From contig QXYP01000333.1 of the NCBI GenBank assembly GCA_009886815.1, positions 1 to 7,235 on the forward strand: a stretch of 7,235 nucleotides of DNA, read 5' to 3'. Of the stretch, positions 1 through 6,703 are shown piece by piece. This DNA comes from Halieaceae bacterium (GTDB lineage Bacteria > Pseudomonadota > Gammaproteobacteria > Pseudomonadales > Halieaceae). The notes under the pieces are model-generated. The model worked only from the letters and a program-made list of their open reading frames with translations, did not search any database and was not told the DNA's origin. Numbering within the stretch: position 1 is the stretch's first letter; every line of letters begins with the position of its first letter. The translations under genes and the position numbers were made by a program.

Positions 1-727
1 TAATGTTGCCCGAGTAGTATTGGTCAAAAAACTCGACCGTTGCACTGTGTAGCGTAGAACCGGGTTTATCGGCCAGACTCTCTAAATTACCGATAAGGAA
101 TCGGTTGGCCGGATGATCGCCCAGGAAGCTCCTGCCGAGTTTAAACATGCCGAAGTAGTCCATTTCGCGGCGCATGGACCACTCAGCATTGACCGCACTT
201 TTCTCTTTTTCTATGTACTCAGGATCTAACAAAGGTGTTTTAAAGAAATGCGAAAAGCGATCTAGCGCACCCTCGTAGGCACTATTTTTAATCTCAAACA
301 TATAGTTGGTGATATCAAGCCAGGTATAGGCATTGCGAGAGCCTCCATTCTCGCTCATGAAATTCATGTAAGCGTCGACCTCAGGAAAGGCTTCGGTTCC
401 CATAAACAGCATATGCTCTAAGTAGTGCGCCATACCCTGATAGTCCATAGGATCAAACATAAGACCCACGCCGACACTTAGGGATGCCGCCGATTTCTCG
501 ACCTGCGGATCTGAAACCAACAAAACTTCGATGCCGTTGGCCAAGGACAACGATCGGTATTCGCGACTATCGTTGGGACTCACTATGACACTAACAGGGG
601 CCGTTCCCTCAGCAGACTCAACAACGCCCTCTCCGGGCTCTTCGCGCTGGGCGCAGCCTGATAAAAGCAAGCCCACTAGGAGCGTCAAAATGGATAGCCG
701 TAAAGGCAAGGTCGATAAATATTTCAT
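1..727 (-). CDS. M16 family zinc metalloprotease lipoprotein (pitrilysin/insulinase-like), N-terminal part
   Basis: Translating the minus strand from the ATG at 727 gives 242 codons without a stop; the gene runs off the left edge, so its C-terminus is unseen. Residues 1-25 form a lipoprotein signal (MKYLSTLPLR start, hydrophobic core, lipobox LSGC with Cys25). Ala follows the Cys, which by the usual +2 rule suggests outer-membrane sorting. A low-complexity acidic linker follows (about 26-55). The inverted zinc motif HxxEH is present as H101-Y-L-E104-H105 in the context MAHYLEHMLFMGTEAFP, typical of pitrilysin and insulin-degrading enzyme. The distal zinc ligand is E182 in AVNAEWSMRRE, 77 residues after H105, the spacing I recall for E. 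coli pitrilysin (H92 to E169). The visible part therefore looks catalytically intact. Likely role: degradation of peptides in the envelope (inference). It lies 47 bases downstream of the permease gene on the same strand and has its own strong ribosome binding site. Confidence 0.93.
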   Translation of the reverse strand, partial: MKYLSTLPLRLSILTLLVGLLLSGCAQREEPGEGVVESAEGTAPVSVIVSPNDSREYRSLSLANGIEVLLVSDPQVEKSAASLSVGVGLMFDPMDYQGMAHYLEHMLFMGTEAFPEVDAYMNFMSENGGSRNAYTWLDITNYMFEIKNSAYEGALDRFSHFFKTPLLDPEYIEKEKSAVNAEWSMRREMDYFGMFKLGRSFLGDHPANRFLIGNLESLADKPGSTLHSATVEFFDQYYSGNI

Positions 728-732
728 GGGTC

Positions 733-738
733 CCTCCT
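733..738 (-). promoter_or_regulatory. Shine-Dalgarno site of the M16 protease gene
   Basis: On the minus strand AGGAGG ends five bases before the ATG at 727. This near-consensus site fixes the start and suggests strong independent initiation even if the gene is read through from the upstream permease gene. Confidence 0.8.
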
Positions 739-774
739 GGACGCCGCGCAAAATCAAATTAATTAGACCGCAAA

Positions 775-1839
775 CTAGGTCGGTTGTTCATTTCTCGCAG
801 TGGGCCAAGCACTGACAATCGCACTGACCAAGGTTGCTAGTGGAATGGCAAAAAACACACCCCAAACTCCCCACACGCCACCAAAGAACAAAACCGCAAC
901 AATGATAGCCACAGGATGAAGATTGACCGCCTCGCTAAATAGGAGTGGCACCAACACGTTGCCATCGAGTAACTGTATGACGCCATAGGCGCCCAAAACC
1001 CAGTAAAAACTGGGGCTGATACCCCATTGAAAAAAGGCAACGGCCACTACAGGTATGGTCACCAGGGTTGCACCAATATAAGGAATAATAACGGAAAGGC
1101 CCACAAGCAATGCCAACAGCGCCGCGTAGTTAAGCCCCAAAAAAGCGAAGGCGGCGTAGCTCACGCCCCCTACCAGGATAATTTCAATCACCTTGCCACG
1201 TACATAATTAGCAAATTGCAGGTTCATTTCAGACCAAATTCGACTCAGCATCGGCCGTTCAGCCGGTAAAAATGACGTGGCCCAGCCTAAAATTTGATCG
1301 CGGTCCTTCAAAAAGAAAAAGACCATCAACGGTGTCAGCACCATGTAAACCAGCACGGCGAGTAACCCAGGAATGCTGCTAAAACCCTTGGTCACCAACA
1401 ACTGCCCCAAGTGAGCCATATCTCCCTGAACACTGTTCATGGCCAGATTAATTTGCTCCTGAGTAATGATCGCAGGATATTTTTCGGGCAATACCGACAG
1501 GGCCGCACGCCCGCGCTCGACCATAGCGGGAGCCTCGCGAGCAAGACTGGCGAGCTGACGCCAAACTAGGGGCAGCAACCCCAGAACAAAGGCAAAAAAA
1601 GCACTGGTGAACATTAGCGTGGCAATCCACACGCCAATTCGAGTTGATAAGCCCCACGCATAAAGCTGATTCGCAACGCCCTGCATCAGATACGCGAGAA
1701 CCACCGCGACAAAAATAGGCGTAAAAATTTGCCCCACCGCGGCGAGCAGAACAAGACTGACCACTACAATAACCAGCAGCAGCACCGATTCTTCATCACT
1801 AAGGTAACGGTCGTACCACTTTCTGAAAATATTAATCAT
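775..1839 (-). CDS. AI-2E/PerM family (UPF0118) permease
   Basis: A 354-residue integral membrane protein of the family that includes E. coli PerM and TqsA. Hydrophobic segments lie at about 19-37, 40-56, 68-92, 154-177, 216-235, 238-272, 280-300 and 308-345. A soluble, amphipathic stretch at about 95-150 interrupts them, as is usual in this family. Family signatures near the C-terminus are visible: IPYIG (252-256), LDGNVLVP (291-298), then NLHPVAI and a glycine-rich stretch ending GVFFAIPL. Family members have been linked to export of autoinducer-2 or to ion/proton antiport, so the substrate cannot be set from sequence. The ATG overlaps the TusA-like stop by four bases (ATGA, 1836-1839), with AAGG seven bases upstream, so translation is probably coupled. 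The C-terminus is hydrophilic and short. Length is normal for the family. Confidence 0.93.
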   Translation of the reverse strand: MINIFRKWYDRYLSDEESVLLLVIVVVSLVLLAAVGQIFTPIFVAVVLAYLMQGVANQLYAWGLSTRIGVWIATLMFTSAFFAFVLGLLPLVWRQLASLAREAPAMVERGRAALSVLPEKYPAIITQEQINLAMNSVQGDMAHLGQLLVTKGFSSIPGLLAVLVYMVLTPLMVFFFLKDRDQILGWATSFLPAERPMLSRIWSEMNLQFANYVRGKVIEIILVGGVSYAAFAFLGLNYAALLALLVGLSVIIPYIGATLVTIPVVAVAFFQWGISPSFYWVLGAYGVIQLLDGNVLVPLLFSEAVNLHPVAIIVAVLFFGGVWGVWGVFFAIPLATLVSAIVSAWPTARNEQPT

Positions 1840-2066
1840 GAGGCGGCCTTGGTAATACGATGACGAAAACTACCGTCTGTGAGGGTTTGGGATTCAACGC
1901 CATGCCCCGCCAGTCTTTGTAATGATTGAAAATCTTTCGTGGAACCCGGATCGGTAGCCAACAACTCCAATACAGCACCCGGGGCCATGTCTCTCAGGCC
2001 ACGCTTTGCCATAAGCAGTGGCATAGGACACTTTTGACCTCTAGCGTCGATCTGTTTATCGGACAT
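1836..2066 (-). CDS. TusA-family sulfurtransferase / sulfur-carrier protein
   Basis: A 76-residue cytoplasmic protein with the TusA/SirA/YedF fold signature. DARGQKCPMPLL (7-18) carries the CPxP motif with the sulfur-accepting Cys13, followed by an amphipathic helix (about 16-27), then the strand ELLATDPGSTKDF (34-46) and a terminal strand FRHRITK. Length matches the family (E. coli TusA is about 81). Such proteins carry persulfide sulfur for tRNA thiolation, molybdenum cofactor work or other acceptors. The paralogue matters, so I give no symbol: position next to nadA and the M48 protease gene points to the P. aeruginosa PA1006 type, which has been linked to molybdenum-enzyme activity, rather than to the tRNA-specific TusA. 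It is the first gene of a probable operon with the permease. The start is supported by AGGAAAG six bases upstream. Confidence 0.93.
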   Translation of the reverse strand: MSDKQIDARGQKCPMPLLMAKRGLRDMAPGAVLELLATDPGSTKDFQSLQRLAGHGVESQTLTDGSFRHRITKAAS

Positions 2067-2072
2067 GAATGG

Positions 2073-2079
2073 CTTTCCT
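2073..2079 (-). promoter_or_regulatory. Shine-Dalgarno site of the TusA-like gene
   Basis: The minus strand reads AGGAAAG followed by six bases and the ATG at 2066. This supports the annotated start; no better in-frame start is seen. Confidence 0.6.
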
Positions 2080-2098
2080 GATTCTGCGACTCATCTGC

Positions 2099-2104
2099 AT
2101 TATA
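2099..2104 (-). promoter_or_regulatory. Candidate -10 element for the TusA-like/permease operon
   Basis: A perfect TATAAT stands on the minus strand 32 bases before the start codon, which would place the transcript start near 2092 and leave a leader of roughly 25 bases. At spacings of 15-19 bases I find only poor -35 matches, so this may depend on an activator or be chance. It lies in the 116-base divergent region shared with the bepA-like gene, in which I see no other convincing element. Confidence 0.35.
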
Positions 2105-2182
2105 GCCGCTATCGCACAATTTCCTGTGAACTCTTACTGGACAATAGGACCAAACAAGTTGGACTTACGATAAAGTGCGCCC

Positions 2183-3676
2183 ATGAGCTTTTGCACACAA
2201 TACCTTGCCCAACGTTTTAAACGCCATCTCCGACAGCTGGCCCCATGGGGACTGGCGGGATTTTTGGCGTTGCCTGCTTTAACACTACCCGCAACCGAGG
2301 GGCTAAAAATTCCTAACCTTGGTGAATCTAGCACCAGCCTTTTTTCCGCAGACTATGAATACAATCTGGGCCAGTGGTGGTTGAAGTCTTTTCGCCGACA
2401 GGCTCCCACACTGGACGACCCGTTACTGTACAGCTATTTGGAATCCCTAGTTTTTGATTTGGTCACTCACAGCGATCTTCAGGATCGTCGATTAGAATTT
2501 GTGATCGTTGATAACCCCACGATCAATGCTTTTGCTGTGCCCGGTGGAATTATTGGTGTGCATACGGGGCTGTTTAACTACGCGCAAACCGAAGATGAAT
2601 TTGCAACGGTCATGTCCCATGAAATAGCCCACCTGAGCCAAAGACACTTTTCCCGAGGTGTAGAACTTGCGCAAAGTCAGTCGACGTTAAATATAGCCGG
2701 CTTACTGGCCGGTATTTTACTAGCGGCGACGGCTGGGTCCGATGCGGGACTCGCCGCAATGACCGCCACTCAGGCTGCGCTGCAAGACGAACAGCTTCGC
2801 TACAGTCGCGCCAATGAAGCAGAAGCCGACAGAGTGGGACTGCGCATCTTGTATGACGCGGGTATGGATCCCTATGCAGCACCCGCCATGTTTGAGCGAA
2901 TGCTAGCGTCTACTCGGTACAGCAGCGCCAACCGCATGCCAGAGTTCATGCGCACACACCCCTTATCGGAGAAACGGATTGCAGATACGCGCAATCGCGC
3001 AAGACAGTACCCAAAGCGTATTCGCCCGGTTAGCCTCGATTACCAACTCATGCGAGCCCGAGTTGCCGTATCTCTAGCAGACACCCCCGAGGAAGCTGTG
3101 GCGCAATTCAAGGGAGAACTGGAGGGTAACCCTCGCTCTCGAGAAGCTGCGATTTACGGCTTGGTGCTGGCCCTCACCAAAGCCGGTCGCCCTGATGAAG
3201 CCGCCCTAACCCTCGATGGTATTTGGTCAGATCGAGAGCAACGAATCGAGTATATTCTTGCTGATGCCGAGATCTCACTTGCCCAGGGAAAACCTGAGCT
3301 GGCGGCTAAAAAACTGCAAACCCGTTTACAGCTGTCACCCGGCAATCATCCTTTAACCATGTCATATGCCCATGCACTGCAACAAAGCCAGCAATCTCAT
3401 TTGGCTGAAGAGGTGCTTATTGACCAATCACGCCTAAAACCGAGTGACCCGGGGCTTTGGTATTTACTGGCAGAGGTCCAAGGCTTGAGCGGCAACATTA
3501 TTGGATTGCACCAATCTAGGGCCGAGTATTTCATACTGGTGGGCAATTTAGACGCTGCTCAGCGACAACTGGTCTACGCCCTTAAATTGGTGGGCGATGA
3601 TTTCACAGTGTCGGCACAAATTAATGAACGAATTGGGCAAATTATTGACATGCGCACAGACCTAGACCGAGGTTAA
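2183..3676 (+). CDS. bepA: BepA/YfgC-type M48 periplasmic metalloprotease with TPR domain
   Basis: A 497-residue protein close in length to E. coli BepA (487), which promotes LPS-transport and outer-membrane protein assembly and degrades stalled LptD or BamA. Residues 1-37 look like a signal peptide with a long Arg-rich n-region and a core at about 23-36, placing the protein in the periplasm. The M48 domain (about 60-275) holds the zinc motif H146-E147-I-A-H150, the third ligand E212 in the ExEAD motif (E212, D216), and the FMRTHPLSEKR segment whose H259 corresponds to the regulatory active-site plug histidine of BepA. From about 285 the chain is a TPR-like helical repeat ending in GLHQSRAEYFILVGNLDAA (441-459), a BepA hallmark. 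All key residues are present. An in-frame TAA at 2171 rules out a longer start, but the ATG has no clear Shine-Dalgarno site. It converges on nadA. Confidence 0.94.
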   Translation: MSFCTQYLAQRFKRHLRQLAPWGLAGFLALPALTLPATEGLKIPNLGESSTSLFSADYEYNLGQWWLKSFRRQAPTLDDPLLYSYLESLVFDLVTHSDLQDRRLEFVIVDNPTINAFAVPGGIIGVHTGLFNYAQTEDEFATVMSHEIAHLSQRHFSRGVELAQSQSTLNIAGLLAGILLAATAGSDAGLAAMTATQAALQDEQLRYSRANEAEADRVGLRILYDAGMDPYAAPAMFERMLASTRYSSANRMPEFMRTHPLSEKRIADTRNRARQYPKRIRPVSLDYQLMRARVAVSLADTPEEAVAQFKGELEGNPRSREAAIYGLVLALTKAGRPDEAALTLDGIWSDREQRIEYILADAEISLAQGKPELAAKKLQTRLQLSPGNHPLTMSYAHALQQSQQSHLAEEVLIDQSRLKPSDPGLWYLLAEVQGLSGNIIGLHQSRAEYFILVGNLDAAQRQLVYALKLVGDDFTVSAQINERIGQIIDMRTDLDRG

Positions 3677-3683
3677 CGCTGCC

Positions 3684-4757
3684 TCAGGCCCGACCCACAA
3701 CACCGGTGTTTAAACTTTCAGCGAATGACAGCATACGATTGAGGGGGCGCATGGCCGCCTGCCCCAGCACCGGATCAATATGAATCTCGTTGTCTGGCCT
3801 GTCGAACACCCCTGAGAGACGCTCAAGATCGTTCATAGCCATCCAGGGACAGTTTGCGCAGCTGCGGCACGTTGCACCGTTGCCAGCTGTTGGCGCAATC
3901 AGGAAGGTTTTTTCCGGCGCTGCCTGCTGTAGCTTAAAAAAGATTCCCTGATCGGTGGCGACAATAAACGTGTCTTGCGACATGGATTGAGCGGCCTTAA
4001 TGATTTGGGTCGTCGAACCCACGTGATCTGCCATTTCAATCACCGATGCGGGAGATTCTGGATGCACCAAGACAGCGGCTTCGGGGTGTACCTGCTTTAA
4101 ATCTGCAATGCCTCTAGCCTTAAATTCTTCATGCACAATACAAGCGCCATCCCACATTAGAATATCGGCACCGGTTGAGCGTCGAACATAATCTCCCAAG
4201 TGTTTATCTGGAGCCCAGATGATTTTTTTATCTTGAGCAGCAAGGTGCTCGGCAATATCTAGGGCAATGCTTGAAGTTACGACCCAATCGGCTCTCGCCT
4301 TCACCGCTGCGGAGGTATTTGCATAGACCACAACTTCCCGATCTGGGTGGCTATCGCAAAACGCCGAAAATTCGTCAACCGGACAACCCAGATCTAGCGA
4401 GCAGGTCGCCTCCATATCGGGCATTAACACCCTTTTCTGGGGGGTCAGTATCTTGGCGGTCTCGCCCATAAACTTCACACCCGCCACAATCAATGTATCT
4501 GCTGGGTGATCTCGCCCAAAACGTGCCATTTCGAGGGAGTCTGAAACACAGCCTCCTGTAGCCTCCGCCAGGGCCTGAATTTCGGGGGCCGTATAATAGT
4601 GGGCAACGATCACCGCATTTTCACGCCGCAGCATTTCCCGGATGGCCGTCTCAAGCTCAGCTTGGCGCTCAGGGGAGGTTTCCGAACGCTGGTTGCGACT
4701 CAGATGCTCCTGAACTTGATCACGGATTTTTATGAGCTGTGCTTGGGCAATGGTCAT
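3684..4757 (-). CDS. nadA: Quinolinate synthase NadA ([4Fe-4S] enzyme)
   Basis: NadA condenses iminoaspartate (made by NadB) with dihydroxyacetone phosphate to quinolinate, the first ring compound of de novo NAD synthesis. With the ATG at 4757 the protein has 357 residues. The three cluster cysteines are C119 ([10 protein letters not shown]), C206 ([10 protein letters not shown]) and C303. They are separated by 87 and 97 residues, the spacings known for E. coli C113, C200 and C297. C297 and C300 complete the C-x2-C-x2-C ([10 protein letters not shown]) typical of the long proteobacterial form. Further signatures are [50 protein letters not shown] and HPESP. The frame is open further upstream to a GTG at 4799, adding 14 residues without recognisable conservation. 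I prefer the ATG, but neither start has a good ribosome site. nadB is not in the window. Confidence 0.96.
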   Translation of the reverse strand: MTIAQAQLIKIRDQVQEHLSRNQRSETSPERQAELETAIREMLRRENAVIVAHYYTAPEIQALAEATGGCVSDSLEMARFGRDHPADTLIVAGVKFMGETAKILTPQKRVLMPDMEATCSLDLGCPVDEFSAFCDSHPDREVVVYANTSAAVKARADWVVTSSIALDIAEHLAAQDKKIIWAPDKHLGDYVRRSTGADILMWDGACIVHEEFKARGIADLKQVHPEAAVLVHPESPASVIEMADHVGSTTQIIKAAQSMSQDTFIVATDQGIFFKLQQAAPEKTFLIAPTAGNGATCRSCANCPWMAMNDLERLSGVFDRPDNEIHIDPVLGQAAMRPLNRMLSFAESLNTGVVGRA

Positions 4758-4821
4758 TGCTAAATAACTGGAAACTCTTCGATCACTAAAGGTTAGCACA
4801 ACTCATGTTGTTTGCAGTGGC

Positions 4822-4844
4822 TAGTCGCACTGACAGTGCTACTA
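4822..4844. promoter_or_regulatory. 23-base near-perfect dyad, candidate operator
   Basis: Two 11-base arms, TAGTCGCACTG and CAGTGCTACTA, flank a single A at 4833 and match at 10 of 11 positions (mismatch at the fifth base). The inner GCACTG-A-CAGTGC is exact. A further CAGTG half-site lies just upstream at 4815-4819. The element sits in the 118-base region between divergent nadA and the c-di-GMP gene, 31 bases before the TTG start, where a dimeric regulator could control either gene. No T-run follows, so it is not a classic terminator. The regulator cannot be named from sequence; NAD-responsive repressors are known to act on nadA in other bacteria, so one of those is a possible binder. Confidence 0.45.
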
Positions 4845-4864
4845 TTATTTCGCCTCACCGCCTT

Positions 4865-4870
4865 AAGGGA
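4865..4870 (+). promoter_or_regulatory. Shine-Dalgarno site that decides the TTG start
   Basis: AAGGGA ends five bases before the TTG at 4876. The next ATG in frame falls at residue 39, inside the receiver domain and after its acidic pocket, so the TTG with this site is the only plausible start. Confidence 0.65.
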
Positions 4871-4875
4871 CCGTT

Positions 4876-6696
4876 TTGACTGACCCCAATGACACCGACC
4901 TACGGTTTGACGTATCTGCCACCATCCTTGTCTGCGACGATGATCCAACGGTAAGACTGCTGGCAAGAGAATGCTTGGAGTCGGCGGGAATGAGCGTTCT
5001 GGAGGCAGAAAATGGACAGGAGGCCCTGACACTATTCGATAAGCAGCAGCCTGATTTAGTTTTTCTAGACGTGGATATGCCGCTGTTAAATGGCTTTGAA
5101 GTTTGTCGGGCGATACGACAGACCGAGAGGGGTCAATCGTTACCCGTGTTAATAGCCACGGGGGCCAACGATAGCCGGTCTATTGACCAAGGGTTTGAGG
5201 CCGGAGCCACACAATACAAAACAAAGCCGATCAACTGGGCTCTGCTGTCACGCGATGTAAAGTACATGCTCAGAGCTGCCGAGGCATTCGCCGCACTCAA
5301 AGCTCAGCAAGTACAGCTAAGAACACTTGCCTACTATGACCCACTCACGTCCTTGCCCAATCGACGCAGCTTTGTCGATCAGCTCAAAAAAAGTTTAGAT
5401 GAGACGGCAGATCATCAGCGATCCCTTGGCTTGCTGATGGTCGACCTTGATCACTTTAAACGGATTCACGACCCCTTGGGTGAAGCTCTGAGCGACAGTT
5501 TACTGAAGGTAGTGGCAGCGCGGTTGGAGGAGCGGTTGAGTGTGTACGCGCCCCGAGGGCCCGATCCTCACGAAGCTATTAACCGCAGCGATTTAGATGA
5601 TATGACGATTGATCTCATGCGCCCCGGTGGTGATGAATTCAATATTATTGTTCGCAATATTAAGGACAGCCAAGCACTAACGACCATCGCGTCCTTGATT
5701 CTGGAAACACTCAATGCGCCATTAATTTTTAGCGATAACCACCTCGTATTATCGGCGAGTGTCGGTATTGCAATGGCACCCGAACATGGCCTGGAGTCTG
5801 AGGCGATTATTCGAAGAGCCAATATTGCTCTGGGTGCAGCAAAGCTTGCCGGGCGCAATCGTTACCGACTCTACGACGACTCTTTGGCCGACGATGCAGA
5901 GAGGAAACTTCGTTTAGAGGCTGACCTGCGCGACGCTCTCGAGAGCTCCGATCAACTGTTTATGGCTTATCAGCCCCAAATTGACACGAGCACAGGCCGA
6001 ATCTGTGGTGTAGAAGCCTTAGTACGATGGAGCCACCCCGAACTTGGTGCGATTTCACCTGCGCTTTTCGCACCACTGGCCGAAGGTAGCGGCCTCATCA
6101 GTCAATTGGGTGACTGGATATTTAAACGCGTGGACAGTGATATTCAAACATTAAAAGAGGTTTTCCCCTCCTATCTGACCATTAGCATCAACCTGTCTCC
6201 CTTACAGTTTACGCAGGCCAATTTTCTGGAAACTCTTAAGCTTCGTCTGAGTGAGTTGCAGTCTAAGAACGCGATCGAGCTCGAGCTCACTGAAGGCGTG
6301 ATTATGTCTGACGCCGACGACAGCCTGTTAAAGCTTCATGAATTGCGCAAAGCTGGTTTTCGACTTGCTATTGATGATTTTGGGACAGGTTATTCATCGC
6401 TAAGCTATTTGAAGGACTTCCCCGTCAATACGCTAAAAATCGATCAAGCCTTCGTCGCTAATCTTGGCGATGAAAGTGGCAATAGTATTGTCCGGGCGAT
6501 ACTGGCTCTTGCGACTGCACTGAATCTTGATGTGGTCGCTGAAGGCGTCGAAACACACGAGCAGGCAGATTTTCTTACGCGTCATCACTGCAACATTCTG
6601 CAGGGTTTTTTACTGGCCAAGCCCATTCCCCTACAAAATGTGATTGATATGCTTGATGTCGACTTTAGCCACATGTACCGAATGCAGAATTCGTAA
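4876..6696 (+). CDS. Response regulator REC-GGDEF-EAL, c-di-GMP turnover protein (likely phosphodiesterase)
   Basis: A 606-residue cytoplasmic protein without membrane segments, initiated at TTG. The REC domain (about 14-135) has the acidic pocket D21/D22/D23, phosphoacceptor D65 (LVFLDVDMP), T95 and K117 followed by Pro, so it should be phosphorylated by an unseen kinase. The GGDEF domain (about 150-335) keeps GGDEF (251-255) and the DLDHFK metal site. However, the usual Asn of FKxIND is His198, the GHxxGD motif reads GEALSD, no RxxD inhibitory site precedes GGDEF, and about 20 extra residues lie between 222 and 250. The EAL domain (about 345-595) is complete: E380 (EALVRW), N439, E470 (ELTEG), D500-D501 (DDFGTGYSSL), K521, E556 and Q576. 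I infer c-di-GMP hydrolysis gated by phosphorylation; cyclase activity is doubtful. It probably shares a transcript with the next gene. Confidence 0.93.
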   Translation: MTDPNDTDLRFDVSATILVCDDDPTVRLLARECLESAGMSVLEAENGQEALTLFDKQQPDLVFLDVDMPLLNGFEVCRAIRQTERGQSLPVLIATGANDSRSIDQGFEAGATQYKTKPINWALLSRDVKYMLRAAEAFAALKAQQVQLRTLAYYDPLTSLPNRRSFVDQLKKSLDETADHQRSLGLLMVDLDHFKRIHDPLGEALSDSLLKVVAARLEERLSVYAPRGPDPHEAINRSDLDDMTIDLMRPGGDEFNIIVRNIKDSQALTTIASLILETLNAPLIFSDNHLVLSASVGIAMAPEHGLESEAIIRRANIALGAAKLAGRNRYRLYDDSLADDAERKLRLEADLRDALESSDQLFMAYQPQIDTSTGRICGVEALVRWSHPELGAISPALFAPLAEGSGLISQLGDWIFKRVDSDIQTLKEVFPSYLTISINLSPLQFTQANFLETLKLRLSELQSKNAIELELTEGVIMSDADDSLLKLHELRKAGFRLAIDDFGTGYSSLSYLKDFPVNTLKIDQAFVANLGDESGNSIVRAILALATALNLDVVAEGVETHEQADFLTRHHCNILQGFLLAKPIPLQNVIDMLDVDFSHMYRMQNS

Positions 6697-6703
6697 CTCG
6701 ATC

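Noticed and set aside
728..774. Search for a terminator or promoter between the permease and the M16 gene
   Set aside because: The 47 bases are partly AT-rich (AATTAATT) but hold no stable stem with T-run and no paired -35/-10, so I call neither.
531..815. 94-codon plus-strand open frame
   Set aside because: It lies antisense to the N-terminus of the M16 lipoprotein and its ribosome site; composition is low-complexity and no family is recognised.
2610..2882. 90-codon minus-strand open frame inside the bepA-like gene
   Set aside because: It is antisense to the conserved M48 catalytic domain; a shadow frame with no recognisable features.
3667..3687. Possible stem CCGAGG with CCTC-A-GG across the bepA/nadA junction
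   Set aside because: It has a bulge, a nine-base loop and no T-tract; too weak to call as a bidirectional terminator.
3699..3710. Perfect 12-base palindrome AACACCGGTGTT near the convergent stop codons
   Set aside because: It lies inside the last nadA codons, can form only a four-pair stem with a four-base loop, and is not followed by a run of T on either strand; not supportable as a terminator.
5568..5858. 96-codon minus-strand open frame inside the GGDEF domain
   Set aside because: It is antisense to conserved coding sequence and resembles no known protein.
5935..5946. Palindrome GCTCTCGAGAGC within the c-di-GMP gene
   Set aside because: It is explained by coding sequence (ALESS) in the linker before the EAL domain, with no spacer or repeated copies; probably chance.
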